A DNA stretch of 64,000 nucleotides from Albibacterium sp963696875 (GTDB taxonomy: Bacteria > Bacteroidota > Bacteroidia > Sphingobacteriales > Sphingobacteriaceae). Where the stretch lies: assembly GCA_963696875.1 (NCBI GenBank), contig CAVOLQ010000001.1, positions 496,001 to 560,000 on the forward strand, in the 5' to 3' direction. Below the pieces are notes generated by a model that saw nothing but the letters and a program-made list of their open reading frames with translations, ran no database searches and was not told where the DNA came from. Positions 15,717 through 24,806 of the stretch are shown here, piece after piece; positions within the stretch are counted from its first letter, which is position 1; every line of letters starts with the position of its first letter. The position numbers and the translations under genes were made by a program.

Positions 15717-16766
15717 ATGGGGAATAAGAAATTTGGCTTCGCAATTATTGGCACAGGCTCTATTGCACATATTCATGCGCAAGCAATAGCTGCAATTGAT
15801 TCGGCGGTATTGGTTGGAGTATTTAGTAAAACTAAACAAAAAGCAGAAGAATTTGCTCGCAAATATAATTGTTCCGTTTATGATTCCCTTGATTCTCTTC
15901 TTAAGGCGGAAGATTTAGACATTGTTTGTATATGTACCCCTTCTGGTGCACATATGGAGCCTGCCCTTCAATCCATAGAGGCAGGTAAACATTGCTTTAT
16001 TGAAAAACCATTAGAGGTTAGTTTGGAAAAATGTGATCTGATAATTCAAAAGGCACAAGAAAAGAATGTAAAAGTAGCCGTCGTTTTTCCCTCGCGCTTT
16101 TATCCTTCGAGCAATAAGATAAAGCAGGCTTTGGATGCGGAGCGTTTTGGGAATCTTGTTTTAGGGAGCGCTTATGTGAAATGGAGTCGAGATGAAAAAT
16201 ATTATGCTTCTGCCCCTTGGCGTGGAACCTGGGACTTGGATGGCGGGGGAGCTTTGATGAACCAAGCCATTCACTCTGTAGACCTGCTTCAGTGGTATAT
16301 GGGGCCGGTGGTCTCTGTGCGGGCATTGGTCGCAAATCGAAGGCATACTACTATTGAGGTTGAGGATACGGTAGTTGCAACTTTGAAATTTGCAAGTGGA
16401 GCATTAGGAACTATCGAATGCACAACAGCTGCTTTTCCGGGATCACTAAAGCGATTGGAAATTGTGGGTACCGAGGGAACTGCAATTTTGGAAGAAAATA
16501 ATCTGTTGACCTGGCAATTTAGGCGAGAGGAAAAGGAGGACGATGCCATCCGACAAGAATATTCGGGTTTGGTATCAAAAGGAGGAGTCGCTGACCCAAT
16601 GGATATCGGGTATTACGGACATGAACAGCAAATCCTTGATTTTATAGAAGCTATTCGTCAAGATACATCTCCTTTGATCGATGGTGAAGAAGGTAGAAAG
16701 TCTGTTCAAATTGTAAGTGCCGTTTATGAAAGTGCACGAACTGGGCAAGAAATTATTCTAGATTGA
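15717..16766 (+). CDS. Gfo/Idh/MocA family oxidoreductase (cytoplasmic)
   Basis: 349 residues, starting at the ATG at 15717. The Rossmann fingerprint is FAIIGTGSIAHIHAQAI (about residues 7-23). The E-K-P catalytic motif is CFIEKPLEVSL and the sugar-site motif is GGGALMNQAIHSVDLLQWYMG with its His. Unlike the other family members in the window at 6.2, 32.9 and 33.9 kb, it has no signal peptide and would use free cytoplasmic NAD(P). It overlaps the next gene by one base (TGATG), so it heads a coupled operon of esterase, PQQ-type dehydrogenase, enolase-superfamily protein, cupredoxin and beta-propeller. Likely a sugar, inositol or sugar-acid dehydrogenase; the substrate is unknown. Confidence 0.9.
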   Translation: MGNKKFGFAIIGTGSIAHIHAQAIAAIDSAVLVGVFSKTKQKAEEFARKYNCSVYDSLDSLLKAEDLDIVCICTPSGAHMEPALQSIEAGKHCFIEKPLEVSLEKCDLIIQKAQEKNVKVAVVFPSRFYPSSNKIKQALDAERFGNLVLGSAYVKWSRDEKYYASAPWRGTWDLDGGGALMNQAIHSVDLLQWYMGPVVSVRALVANRRHTTIEVEDTVVATLKFASGALGTIECTTAAFPGSLKRLEIVGTEGTAILEENNLLTWQFRREEKEDDAIRQEYSGLVSKGGVADPMDIGYYGHEQQILDFIEAIRQDTSPLIDGEEGRKSVQIVSAVYESARTGQEIILD

Positions 16767-17905
16767 TGAGAATACTACTACTGGTGATACTGTTATCAAA
16801 AGGCTTTTGTCTGAATGCGCAAAAAATAGATCATCCTACCGCTGAAATTTCACAATGGGATAAGATTTCGAGATATTTCTCTCCTCCCATAGAATTTAAA
16901 GATCATTATGGTGATTTTCGTTCTCCGTTAACATTTTATGATGGAAGGAAAGTAGTGACTGCTGAAGATTGGCAGGAAAGAAGAAAGGAGATTAGTGAGC
17001 GTTGGAATAAGTTGATGGGAGAATGGCCAAAGCTACTAGGAGATCAGCAACTGGTATTTATTGATTCTACCCAAAAAGATGGATTTACTCAATATAATGT
17101 AGAGTTTAATTGGTTGCCAAATGAAAAGACTGAAGGGTATCTATTGGTTCCGAATGGAAAAGAAACTCGGCCCGCCGTTATTACCGTTTTCTATGAACCT
17201 GAAACAGCGATTGGACAGGGCATAGCTAATCGCGATTTTGCTTTGCAATTGGTAAACCGTGGATTTGTTACGCTTTCCATTGGAACTACCGATGCCTCTA
17301 AGGCGCTGACATATTCCCTTTATTATCCGAGTTTAGAAAATGCACGTGTCCAGCCTCTTTCAATGTTGGCCTATGCTGCGGCGAACGCATGGCATGTTTT
17401 GTCGAAAGTTCCTGGCGTTGATTCTTCCAGGATTGGAATTATGGGTCATTCCTTTGGCGGTAAATGGGCAATGTTCGCTTCGGCTTTGTTTGATAGATTT
17501 GCCTGTGCCGTCTGGTCGGATCCGGGGATTGTTTTTGATGAAACAAGGCCAGCCGTCAATTATTGGGAACCCTGGTATTTAGGTTATCACCCTCAACCTT
17601 GGCGGAAGAGGGGTATGATAACAAAAGATAATCCAGTAAAGGGTTTGTACCCTAAATTGATAGAAGAAGGCTTTGATTTGCATGAAATTCATGCATTATT
17701 GGCGCCAAGGCCGTTTTTGGTATCAGGAGGATCAGAAGATACGAAAGAACGTTGGATTCCATTGAACCACAGCATTCAGGTCAACGACTTCTTGGGTTAT
17801 AAAAATCGGGTGGCAATGACCAATCGCCCGGAACATTCTCCAAATGATGAATCCAATGAACAGGCATTCTCTTTTTTGGAATATTTTTTAAAAGAAGATA
17901 ATTGA
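16766..17905 (+). CDS. Secreted alpha/beta-hydrolase (carbohydrate esterase-like)
   Basis: 379 residues from the ATG at 16766, which shares one base with the preceding stop; an in-frame TTG one codon earlier is less likely. A signal peptide (1-19, ending LNAQ) precedes an alpha/beta-hydrolase domain. The nucleophile elbow is GHSFGGKW (Ser229) and the likely catalytic His is in NRPEHSP (His357); the acidic residue is probably in SGGSEDT. It resembles acetyl-xylan/cinnamoyl/glucuronoyl-type esterases of Bacteroidota but lacks the CE15 signature G-C-S-R-x-G-K. It probably acts in the periplasm, removing acyl or methyl groups from sugars for the neighbouring oxidative enzymes. Confidence 0.82.
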   Translation: MRILLLVILLSKGFCLNAQKIDHPTAEISQWDKISRYFSPPIEFKDHYGDFRSPLTFYDGRKVVTAEDWQERRKEISERWNKLMGEWPKLLGDQQLVFIDSTQKDGFTQYNVEFNWLPNEKTEGYLLVPNGKETRPAVITVFYEPETAIGQGIANRDFALQLVNRGFVTLSIGTTDASKALTYSLYYPSLENARVQPLSMLAYAAANAWHVLSKVPGVDSSRIGIMGHSFGGKWAMFASALFDRFACAVWSDPGIVFDETRPAVNYWEPWYLGYHPQPWRKRGMITKDNPVKGLYPKLIEEGFDLHEIHALLAPRPFLVSGGSEDTKERWIPLNHSIQVNDFLGYKNRVAMTNRPEHSPNDESNEQAFSFLEYFLKEDN

Positions 17906-17930
17906 TGATAGCTAAGACATGCTATAAATA

Positions 17931-19442
17931 ATGATAGTATTAACAAAGATGATAAGACTTTTAAAAATAGTGGCTTTTGCTGCAGTAGGTTTATGGCTTT
18001 CAGGTTGCTTAGGAAATAAAATGAAATTTACACAGGAGATTGACAATAACTTACAACTTGAGAAAAGCATATTGGGTGTAAGTGTTATAGCCGATAGCTT
18101 GGATGTACCATGGGAGATAGTGTGGGGGCCCGACAATTGGATTTGGATAGCAGAACAAAAAGGGGTTGTAAGTAGGATTAACCCAGAAAATGGCAAAAAA
18201 CAAGAGCTGTTAATTATACCTGATGTTTGGATGAAAAGAACATCAGGGTTATTGGGAATGGCGGTTTATCCCAACCAAAAGAAGTTTCCTTATGTATTCG
18301 TAGATTATACTTTCGAAAAAGACGGTCAATATTTTTCCAGACTCGAACGATACACCTATCACATAGACACATTAATAGAGCCAAAAACTATTTTGGAAAT
18401 CCCGGCAGGGGCAGGGCACAATGGTTCTCGTCTTCTGTTCTCCAATGATAGGCAATTTTTATTTTGGCTTACAGGTGATGTCGGCATAGACGGATATGCC
18501 CAGGATAGCACCGGCTTAAACGGAAAGGTACTTCGGATGAACCTTGATGGAAGTGTTCCTGAAGATAATCCTATTAAGGGTTCATTGGTATGGGCCTGGG
18601 GGTTAAGAAATGGACAGGGGCTGATCGATTCGCCAAATGGACGTTTATACGCCTCCGAGCACGGAGATGCCATTGAAGACGAAATTAATTTGATCAAACC
18701 TAAGGGGAATTATGGATGGGATGTTATTGAAGGCATGCAGGACCAGGAGTTTGAGAAAGCTTATGCCAAACAGCATAATACGATTGAACCCATGTACTCC
18801 TGGACTCCAACGATTGCCCCAGCAGGCTTGGATTATTACAACTCAGACAAAATACCGGAATGGAAAAACTCTTTGCTATTGACTACTTTAAAGGGCAAGA
18901 GCTTAAGGGTGTTAAAGTTAAATGAGCATGGGGATAAAATCGTTGATGAGGAGATTTACCTTGAAAATGTTTACGGTAGATTAAGGGATTTATGTATTTC
19001 ACCGGAGGGAGATATTTATATTTCTACAAGTAATCGAGATTGGAATCCCATGATTGAACCCACAGCTATTGATGACCGGATTTTGAGGATAGCAAGGGTT
19101 GAAAAAGCGGAAAAAACCCCATTAAAAGCGAAAGACATGGAGGTCGAAAAATTAAGTCATCAATCGGGGGAAGTGCTATATCAAAAATACTGTTTGGCTT
19201 GTCATAAAGGAAATGGAAAAGGCTTAATGGGAACTTTTCCTTCTTTAGTGGGTTCGAAAGTTGTGGCCGATGCAAATCATTTGATTCCTTTTGTATTAAA
19301 GGGCTCTGATGCTCAAATTGGGATGCCATCGTTCAAGTTTTTAACTAATAAGGAGTTTAGTCAAATATTAAATTATGTAGGTGGTTCTTGGGGGAACAAG
19401 ACCGATTCGATCTCTGCTAGTGAGGTTGCGAAATTTAGGTAA
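17931..19442 (+). CDS. PQQ-dependent sugar dehydrogenase with C-terminal cytochrome c, lipoprotein
   Basis: 503 residues. A lipoprotein signal has lipobox LSGC (Cys26; ATG at 17949 is an alternative start). A six-bladed propeller of the soluble glucose/sorbosone dehydrogenase family spans about 45-390. Diagnostic residues include His163 in GAGHNGSRL (catalytic base position), Arg225 in GLRNGQG and the Ca/PQQ-region SEHGDAIEDEIN. A cytochrome c domain follows (about 410-490) with heme motif CLACH (421-425) and a Met ligand in IGMPSF (Met465). The fusion lets electrons from sugar oxidation pass directly to heme, then to a carrier such as the cupredoxin encoded two genes on. PQQ synthesis genes are not in the window. 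Confidence 0.9.
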   Translation: MIVLTKMIRLLKIVAFAAVGLWLSGCLGNKMKFTQEIDNNLQLEKSILGVSVIADSLDVPWEIVWGPDNWIWIAEQKGVVSRINPENGKKQELLIIPDVWMKRTSGLLGMAVYPNQKKFPYVFVDYTFEKDGQYFSRLERYTYHIDTLIEPKTILEIPAGAGHNGSRLLFSNDRQFLFWLTGDVGIDGYAQDSTGLNGKVLRMNLDGSVPEDNPIKGSLVWAWGLRNGQGLIDSPNGRLYASEHGDAIEDEINLIKPKGNYGWDVIEGMQDQEFEKAYAKQHNTIEPMYSWTPTIAPAGLDYYNSDKIPEWKNSLLLTTLKGKSLRVLKLNEHGDKIVDEEIYLENVYGRLRDLCISPEGDIYISTSNRDWNPMIEPTAIDDRILRIARVEKAEKTPLKAKDMEVEKLSHQSGEVLYQKYCLACHKGNGKGLMGTFPSLVGSKVVADANHLIPFVLKGSDAQIGMPSFKFLTNKEFSQILNYVGGSWGNKTDSISASEVAKFR

Positions 19443-19470
19443 AACACATACTACTCCTTAGTAATAGACT

Positions 19471-20856
19471 ATGATGAACAGAAGGAGTTTTGTTAAAAGT
19501 GCAAGTTCTTTGGCCTTAACGGGTAAAGTTGATTTGATTAAAAGTGCAAGTTTTATGCAAACAGATTTGAAGACGATAAAGGTTGAATCTATAGGTTCCA
19601 ATTTCGAGAGAGAAAAGCTACTGCATCCCTTTGGCTTTAAGGGTGGATATTTAACGGAATTATGGCAAACAATCTCAATGCTCCAATCTGAATCAGGGAT
19701 CAGGAAAGTAGGATTGGCTACCCAAAGTGTTTTATATGGCGACTCAGATCTATTTTCTGGTCATTCAGAGGCGAATGGGAACGCCCTCATGTATGTAATT
19801 GCTAATAAAGCATCAGAGATGGTCAGGCAAACACCCTTTAAAAGTCCGGTCGAACTGTTGGATAAAATCTTGCCACTATTGATTGAAGAAGGTAAAAGCA
19901 TCACGGGAAAGTCTGATCTCAATCCCAACTTTATCTATAACGCTTTGGTGAGTGTAGACAATGCTTCATGGTTGTTGTATGCAGCAGAAAATGGATTCTC
20001 AAATTTTGATGAGATGATCCCTGTTGCTTATAAGAAAGCCCTCTCTTATAAAAACGATAAGATTGCTGTTATGTATCAGATCTCATACAATATGCCAATG
20101 AGCGAGTTGACAGCCGCCGCGAACAAAGGTTACTTTGTTTTTAAAATAAAAACAGGTTTCCCTGGTTCCCAACAAGAAATGTTGGAAAAGGATATGGAAA
20201 GACTTTTGAAAATTCATTCCACTTTGAAAGATGTGCAAACAGATCAAAGCCCTAATGGGAAGGTCTATTATACGATGGATGCAAATGGAAGGTATGAGAA
20301 GAAAGAAACCTTAATGGCTTATTTGGACTATGCTAAAAAAATCGGTGCCTATGAGTATATCCTGCTTTATGAAGAACCTTTTCCAGAATCGAATAATGAA
20401 AATGTGTCTGATATCGATCTTCGGATTGTAGCAGATGAGAGTATTCACCAAGAAGAAGATGCGATTAAGAGACTTGATCAAGGTTATGGCGCGTTCGTTT
20501 TGAAAGGAATAGCAAAGACCTTAAGCTTTTCAATGAAAATCGCAAAACTTGCACAGGAAAGAAATGTACCTTGCTTATGTGCGGATCTGACAGTTAATCC
20601 AATTTTAGTCGATTGGCATAAAAACCTGGCGGGACGCTTGTCCCCTTTCCCCGATATCGGGATGGGCTTGATGGAAACAAATGGAGATATGAATTATACT
20701 CATTGGGATAAAATGAAGTCTTATCATCCCGACGCAGGATCCGAATGGATGGAAGTGAAAAATGGAGTTTTTGAGTTAGATAAAGACTTTTACAACAAGA
20801 GTGGTGGTATTTTTTCAACCTCAAAGCATTATGAAAATCTAGTCCCTTCTTTATAA
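19471..20856 (+). CDS. Enolase-superfamily protein (mandelate racemase/MLE-like), exported
   Basis: 461 residues. The N terminus (MNRRSFVKSASSLAL) looks like a Tat-type leader without a clear cleavage site. The catalytic pattern of the muconate-lactonising/dipeptide-epimerase branch is visible: Lys-x-Lys in FKIKTG (225-227), Asp270 (YTMDANGRY), Glu301 (YEEPFPE), Asp322/Glu323 (VADES) and Lys345 (FVLKGIAK). The full set of metal ligands and catalytic lysines implies an active enzyme, such as an acid-sugar dehydratase, cycloisomerase or epimerase. In an operon with sugar oxidation, dehydration or isomerisation of an oxidised sugar or lactone is the best inference. The protein is about 80-100 residues longer than typical MLE enzymes, mostly at the N terminus. 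Confidence 0.85.
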   Translation: MMNRRSFVKSASSLALTGKVDLIKSASFMQTDLKTIKVESIGSNFEREKLLHPFGFKGGYLTELWQTISMLQSESGIRKVGLATQSVLYGDSDLFSGHSEANGNALMYVIANKASEMVRQTPFKSPVELLDKILPLLIEEGKSITGKSDLNPNFIYNALVSVDNASWLLYAAENGFSNFDEMIPVAYKKALSYKNDKIAVMYQISYNMPMSELTAAANKGYFVFKIKTGFPGSQQEMLEKDMERLLKIHSTLKDVQTDQSPNGKVYYTMDANGRYEKKETLMAYLDYAKKIGAYEYILLYEEPFPESNNENVSDIDLRIVADESIHQEEDAIKRLDQGYGAFVLKGIAKTLSFSMKIAKLAQERNVPCLCADLTVNPILVDWHKNLAGRLSPFPDIGMGLMETNGDMNYTHWDKMKSYHPDAGSEWMEVKNGVFELDKDFYNKSGGIFSTSKHYENLVPSL

Positions 20857-20876
20857 ATGTATTGTTATCAAAAAGA

Positions 20877-22019
20877 ATGATCCACAAACCAAGTTTAATG
20901 AGTGAAAAAAATTACATATTCAGTACTTTCTTTTTGTTATTAATAGGCCTAAATGTGGTTCCTGCTTTTTCACAAGATGCGGTAAAAACAATAGAGATAA
21001 AAGTATTGCCCGGTCTGCAGTTTGACTTAGTCCGATTCCAGGTTCAACCAGGAACAAAAGTAAAGTTGGTATTTACGAATACGGACGACATGGATCACAA
21101 CCTGTTGATTACAAATCCTGGGAGCAGAGAGGAAGTTGTCAAAGCAGCGATGCGGTTAACGGGACAAGGGCGTTCAAAAAACTATATACCAGAGAGTCCC
21201 AAAGTACTTTGGGCGATTCCGGTAGTTTCAGCCGAACAAACCAAGTCCATTACTTTTACTGCCCCGCAACAGGAAGGCGTCTATCCCTATGTCTGTACCT
21301 ATCCTGGTCATGGTTTTGTGATGTATGGAGCTATGTACGTCTCTGCAAGCGATGAAATGCCCAAATTATCCGAGGATTTAAATATACCGATTAGCCGTAG
21401 AGAGACTAAATCTAGCAATCAAATCGGCGCCATCGGTCATCATAGTTCTGTTAAGATAAATTATCTAACTAATCCGGTTCCTCCCTTTTTATACAGAGTT
21501 TATATTGATGGCGCAAGTCCCGCCGCTATAGCTGTTAGTTTGACCGATAGTTTATCCTATTGTTGGGATGCAGGAGTTGGTAAACTTCGTTTTGCTTGGA
21601 AAGGTGGATTTGTAGACAATACATTATTATGGAAAGGGCATAAAAATGCCGCGGCAACAATAATAGGGACAGTCTTTTATAGAGATCAGGTTGTATATCC
21701 ATTACGGATAAACAATAGAGAAGCTAAAGTAGAATATAAAGGATACCGATTGAATAACCGCTACCCTGAGTTTCATTATACGGTTAATGGTTTAGACGTG
21801 TATGAGTTAATAAAACCCTTAGAAATGGGAAATGGCTTGGTGAGGAGTTTTAGAATCCCGGAAATTAAAGAGCCATTATGGTTTGTTTTCGATGAGAATG
21901 ACGGGATTGATTATCAGTCTGATTTAGGAAAACAAATGCCTGGCAAGATTCAGCTAAGTGCGGGTCAAGCTAAACTTTTTACGATCATAATGAGAGCAAG
22001 GGAAGGGAGTAATTTATGA
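20877..22019 (+). CDS. Azurin/plastocyanin-type cupredoxin fused to an unknown domain
   Basis: 380 residues from the ATG at 20877, preceded by an A/G-rich stretch; TTG at 20862 and ATG at 20898 are alternatives. After a signal peptide (ending AFSQ) a cupredoxin domain carries a complete type 1 copper site: His in MDHN, Cys in YVCTYPGHG, the following His, and Met in VMYG (about residues 74, 140, 145 and 149). A second domain of about 200 residues (VKINYLTNPVPPFLYRVYIDG onward) with several Trp/Tyr residues is not recognised; it may bind a sugar or dock a dehydrogenase. Likely role: electron acceptor for the PQQ/cytochrome dehydrogenase. The downstream lipoprotein starts inside its stop codon (ATGA). 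Confidence 0.82.
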   Translation: MIHKPSLMSEKNYIFSTFFLLLIGLNVVPAFSQDAVKTIEIKVLPGLQFDLVRFQVQPGTKVKLVFTNTDDMDHNLLITNPGSREEVVKAAMRLTGQGRSKNYIPESPKVLWAIPVVSAEQTKSITFTAPQQEGVYPYVCTYPGHGFVMYGAMYVSASDEMPKLSEDLNIPISRRETKSSNQIGAIGHHSSVKINYLTNPVPPFLYRVYIDGASPAAIAVSLTDSLSYCWDAGVGKLRFAWKGGFVDNTLLWKGHKNAAATIIGTVFYRDQVVYPLRINNREAKVEYKGYRLNNRYPEFHYTVNGLDVYELIKPLEMGNGLVRSFRIPEIKEPLWFVFDENDGIDYQSDLGKQMPGKIQLSAGQAKLFTIIMRAREGSNL

Positions 22020-23545
22020 AAACAGTCGCTAAAGGTATAATATTGCCGATTCTTTTTTTATTAGGATGTAGTTCGGTGAAGCCTCCTTTTGAAAATCAAC
22101 CCTCCTATCAGGTAGAATCTATTGACATACCAGAAGGATTAACATCAGAAGTAGGTGCGATTGATTTTCTTCCTGATGGTAGATTAATTGCTTCATTTAT
22201 GCGTGGAGAAGTCATGACCTATAATCCCAAAACTAAAGAATGGAAGTTATTTGCGGAAGGCTTGCATGAACCATTAGGAATATTGGTTGTGAACGACTCT
22301 GAAGTTCTAGTCATGCAATCGCCAGAACTTACGAGAATTAAGGATACCGACAATGATGGCATTGCTGATGTTTATGAAAAAGTGACCGATGATTTTGGTA
22401 TGACAGGCAATTACCATGAATTTGCCTATGGTCCAGTGAAGGATAAACAAGGTAGCCTTTTCATTGCCTTGAATGCGGCTTCCTCGGGTGGGGAAATGAG
22501 GGATGAAGTTCGTGGGGAAGTAAATCTATTAGGTCGCGATGGAGAGACAGGAAATCGGCAAATGTACTCTACAGTACCTTATCGGGGTTGGGTGATGAAA
22601 TTAACCCAAGAGGGAAAGCTTTTTCCTTTTGCCTCAGGATTTCGCTCTCCTAATGGTCTAGGAATAGATAAACAAGGAAACGTATTGGTTACAGATAATC
22701 AAGGTGATTGGATAGGAACTAGTACCTTAACTCATGTTCAAGAAGGTAAGTTTTATGGGCATCCCTCAAGTTTAGTATGGACTAAGGATTGGGATAAGGG
22801 AAGTCCCTTTGAATTACCAGTTGCAACGCTAGACAGTATGCGTACTCGTGCTTCTATACTTTTCCCGCATGGAATTATTGCAAATTCACCTACACAGCCT
22901 TTAATTGATAATACGCAAGGGAAGTTCGGTCCATTTGAGGACCAGCTTTTTGTCGGGGAAATGAATCATGAGCGAATAGTACGGGTTATATTGGAGAAAG
23001 TAGGTGGGGAATTCCAAGGAGCGAGTATGCCTTTTATTGACGGGAGTGGTTTACGAAAAGGAAACAATCGAATAGCCTTTTCTCCAGATGGGAGTTTATG
23101 GGTAGGACAAAATGACCATGAGTGGCTGGGAGATCGCGGTATTCAAAGGATAACCTACAGTGGAAATAAGCCATTTGATATCTTAAAGATGAACTTAACT
23201 GAAGATGGGTTCAAGATCACTTTCACACAGCCTTTAAGTAAAGAAAGAGCTCTAAAAGTGGAAAACTATCTCTTTAAACACTATTATTACGAGTATCATA
23301 AAAATTATGGCTCGGAACAAATGGATGTTCAAGATCTAGCAGTTTCGAGTGTTAAGTTGTCATTTGATCGAAAGACTGTTTCCATCACTTTAGATTATGA
23401 GTCTATGAAGCCAGGATATGTGTATGAATTAAACTTGGAGAATATTCAAAGCAATCATGGAGAGCCACTAAGAAATACATTGATATGTTATACACTCAAT
23501 CACCTACAGAAGAAATCGTTTTGGTCTTTTCTTAAATTTGATTAG
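22016..23545 (+). CDS. Lipoprotein beta-propeller, PQQ-dehydrogenase-like
   Basis: 509 residues, starting at the ATG overlapping the upstream stop by 4 bp. The lipobox is LLGC (Cys18). A beta-propeller of the PQQ-dependent sugar dehydrogenase-like type covers about 30-390. It includes an EF-hand-like calcium loop (DTDNDGIADVY, near residue 120) and motifs FASGFRSPNGLGID, VTDNQGDW and FPHGIIANSPT. The catalytic-His motif of soluble glucose dehydrogenase is not recognisable, so enzyme activity is uncertain. A C-terminal beta-sandwich of about 110 residues follows. It has no heme motif, unlike the paralogue at 17.9 kb. It may be a second dehydrogenase or a sugar-binding partner. Confidence 0.8.
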   Translation: MKTVAKGIILPILFLLGCSSVKPPFENQPSYQVESIDIPEGLTSEVGAIDFLPDGRLIASFMRGEVMTYNPKTKEWKLFAEGLHEPLGILVVNDSEVLVMQSPELTRIKDTDNDGIADVYEKVTDDFGMTGNYHEFAYGPVKDKQGSLFIALNAASSGGEMRDEVRGEVNLLGRDGETGNRQMYSTVPYRGWVMKLTQEGKLFPFASGFRSPNGLGIDKQGNVLVTDNQGDWIGTSTLTHVQEGKFYGHPSSLVWTKDWDKGSPFELPVATLDSMRTRASILFPHGIIANSPTQPLIDNTQGKFGPFEDQLFVGEMNHERIVRVILEKVGGEFQGASMPFIDGSGLRKGNNRIAFSPDGSLWVGQNDHEWLGDRGIQRITYSGNKPFDILKMNLTEDGFKITFTQPLSKERALKVENYLFKHYYYEYHKNYGSEQMDVQDLAVSSVKLSFDRKTVSITLDYESMKPGYVYELNLENIQSNHGEPLRNTLICYTLNHLQKKSFWSFLKFD

Positions 23546-23577
23546 GTAAAAATGTGCATCTTAAAAAGAAATAATAT

Positions 23578-23607
23578 GAAACCATCATGAGTGCTCATGA
23601 TAGCTTC
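23578..23607. repeat. Imperfect 14-bp inverted repeat
   Basis: Left arm 23578-23591 pairs with right arm 23594-23607 with two mismatches; the inner eight base pairs (ATCATGAG/CTCATGAT) are perfect. It lies in the 88-bp gap before the CE15-like gene. It could be an operator or an mRNA stem; no T-tract follows. Confidence 0.4.
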
Positions 23608-23633
23608 ATCGCCACTTAAAACATGTTATTCTG

Positions 23634-24806
23634 ATGGAAATTGTAAAAATTATGGCATTCCTCCTTTTTCTTGGAATGCAGGTCAAAGCACAAAACTATG
23701 ACGAGTCAAAAGTGCCCCCTTATAAACTCCCAGATGTACTCGAAACAAATAATGGACAGCCTGTCGCCAATAAAAAAATGTGGGAGGAAGTCAGGAGACC
23801 AGAAATAAAAAGTTTATTTGAGAATGAAGTTTACGGACGGATACCGAAAACCTATGATCGTATTGTCTTTTCGGTTATTCATGAGAATAGCACTTCCATG
23901 AATGGGAAGGCTCATCTTAAAGAAGTACAGATTAAGGTGTATAATAACGATAAATCTGTGGACATAAATCTTGTTCTTTTTACACCTAATCATGTCAGGA
24001 AACCGGCGCCAGCCTTTTTATTAATTAACAATCGGAGTAGTCGAAACACAGCTCCCGCAAGAGATACTATTAGCGGTTTTTGGCCTGCCGAAATGATTAT
24101 TGATGAAGGCTATGCCATAGCCGCTTTTCAAGTTAACGATGCCGCGCCCGACAATAAAAAACTTTATAAAAACGGTGTCTTACAATTGTATCCAGAACTA
24201 CTCAATGCTGATAATGGGATGAAGGCTATTGGTGCATGGGCATGGGCAGCTAGCCGGGTAATGGATTATTTTGAAAAGGACGTGGCGATAGATGCTAAGA
24301 AAGTAGCCGTAGTTGGCCATTCTCGCGGTGGAAAAACTTCACTATTGGCTGCCGCTGAAGATACAAGATTTGCGATGTGTATTGCAAACAATTCAGGTAA
24401 TACAGGGGCCGCGTTATCTAGAAGAATTTTTGGTGAAACTGTTTCCATAATAAACACAAGTTTTCCACACTGGTTTAATGATAATTATAAGAAATATAAC
24501 GACAAAGAACATCTGCTTCCAGTCGATCAACACATGTTGATCGCGTTGATTGCACCTCGGCCTGTATACATTACCAGTGCCTCGGAAGATTTATGGGCTG
24601 ATCCCAAAGGTATGTTTTTAGCATTAAAAAGTGCTGAACCGGTTTATTCGTTGTATGGAATTAAATTCGGGCTTCCAGAGGAATTTCCTGCATTATATGG
24701 CATTTATCGATCTCAAGTAGCATATCATGATCGAGAAGGAAAACATGATCTTACGGAATATGACTGGGCTTATTTTGTAAAGTTTGCTAATTATCACTTT
24801 TTTTGA
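23634..24806 (+). CDS. CE15-like glucuronoyl esterase family hydrolase, secreted
   Basis: 390 residues. The signal peptide is residues 1-20 (ending VKAQ). The alpha/beta-hydrolase domain shows the layout of 4-O-methyl-glucuronoyl methylesterases: NEVYGRIPK near residue 65, nucleophile elbow GHSRGGK (Ser230), SGNTGAALSRRIFGE, HWFNDNYKKY, IALIAPRPVYIT and a C-terminal catalytic His (GKHDLTEYDW, His371). In classical CE15 the elbow is G-C-S-R-x-G-K; here His replaces Cys, a change seen in related bacterial branches. Known activity: cleavage of ester bonds between glucuronic acid and lignin alcohols or methyl. It is the last gene of the 15.7-24.8 kb run and suggests plant cell wall material as the source of substrate. 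Confidence 0.85.
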   Translation: MEIVKIMAFLLFLGMQVKAQNYDESKVPPYKLPDVLETNNGQPVANKKMWEEVRRPEIKSLFENEVYGRIPKTYDRIVFSVIHENSTSMNGKAHLKEVQIKVYNNDKSVDINLVLFTPNHVRKPAPAFLLINNRSSRNTAPARDTISGFWPAEMIIDEGYAIAAFQVNDAAPDNKKLYKNGVLQLYPELLNADNGMKAIGAWAWAASRVMDYFEKDVAIDAKKVAVVGHSRGGKTSLLAAAEDTRFAMCIANNSGNTGAALSRRIFGETVSIINTSFPHWFNDNYKKYNDKEHLLPVDQHMLIALIAPRPVYITSASEDLWADPKGMFLALKSAEPVYSLYGIKFGLPEEFPALYGIYRSQVAYHDREGKHDLTEYDWAYFVKFANYHFF

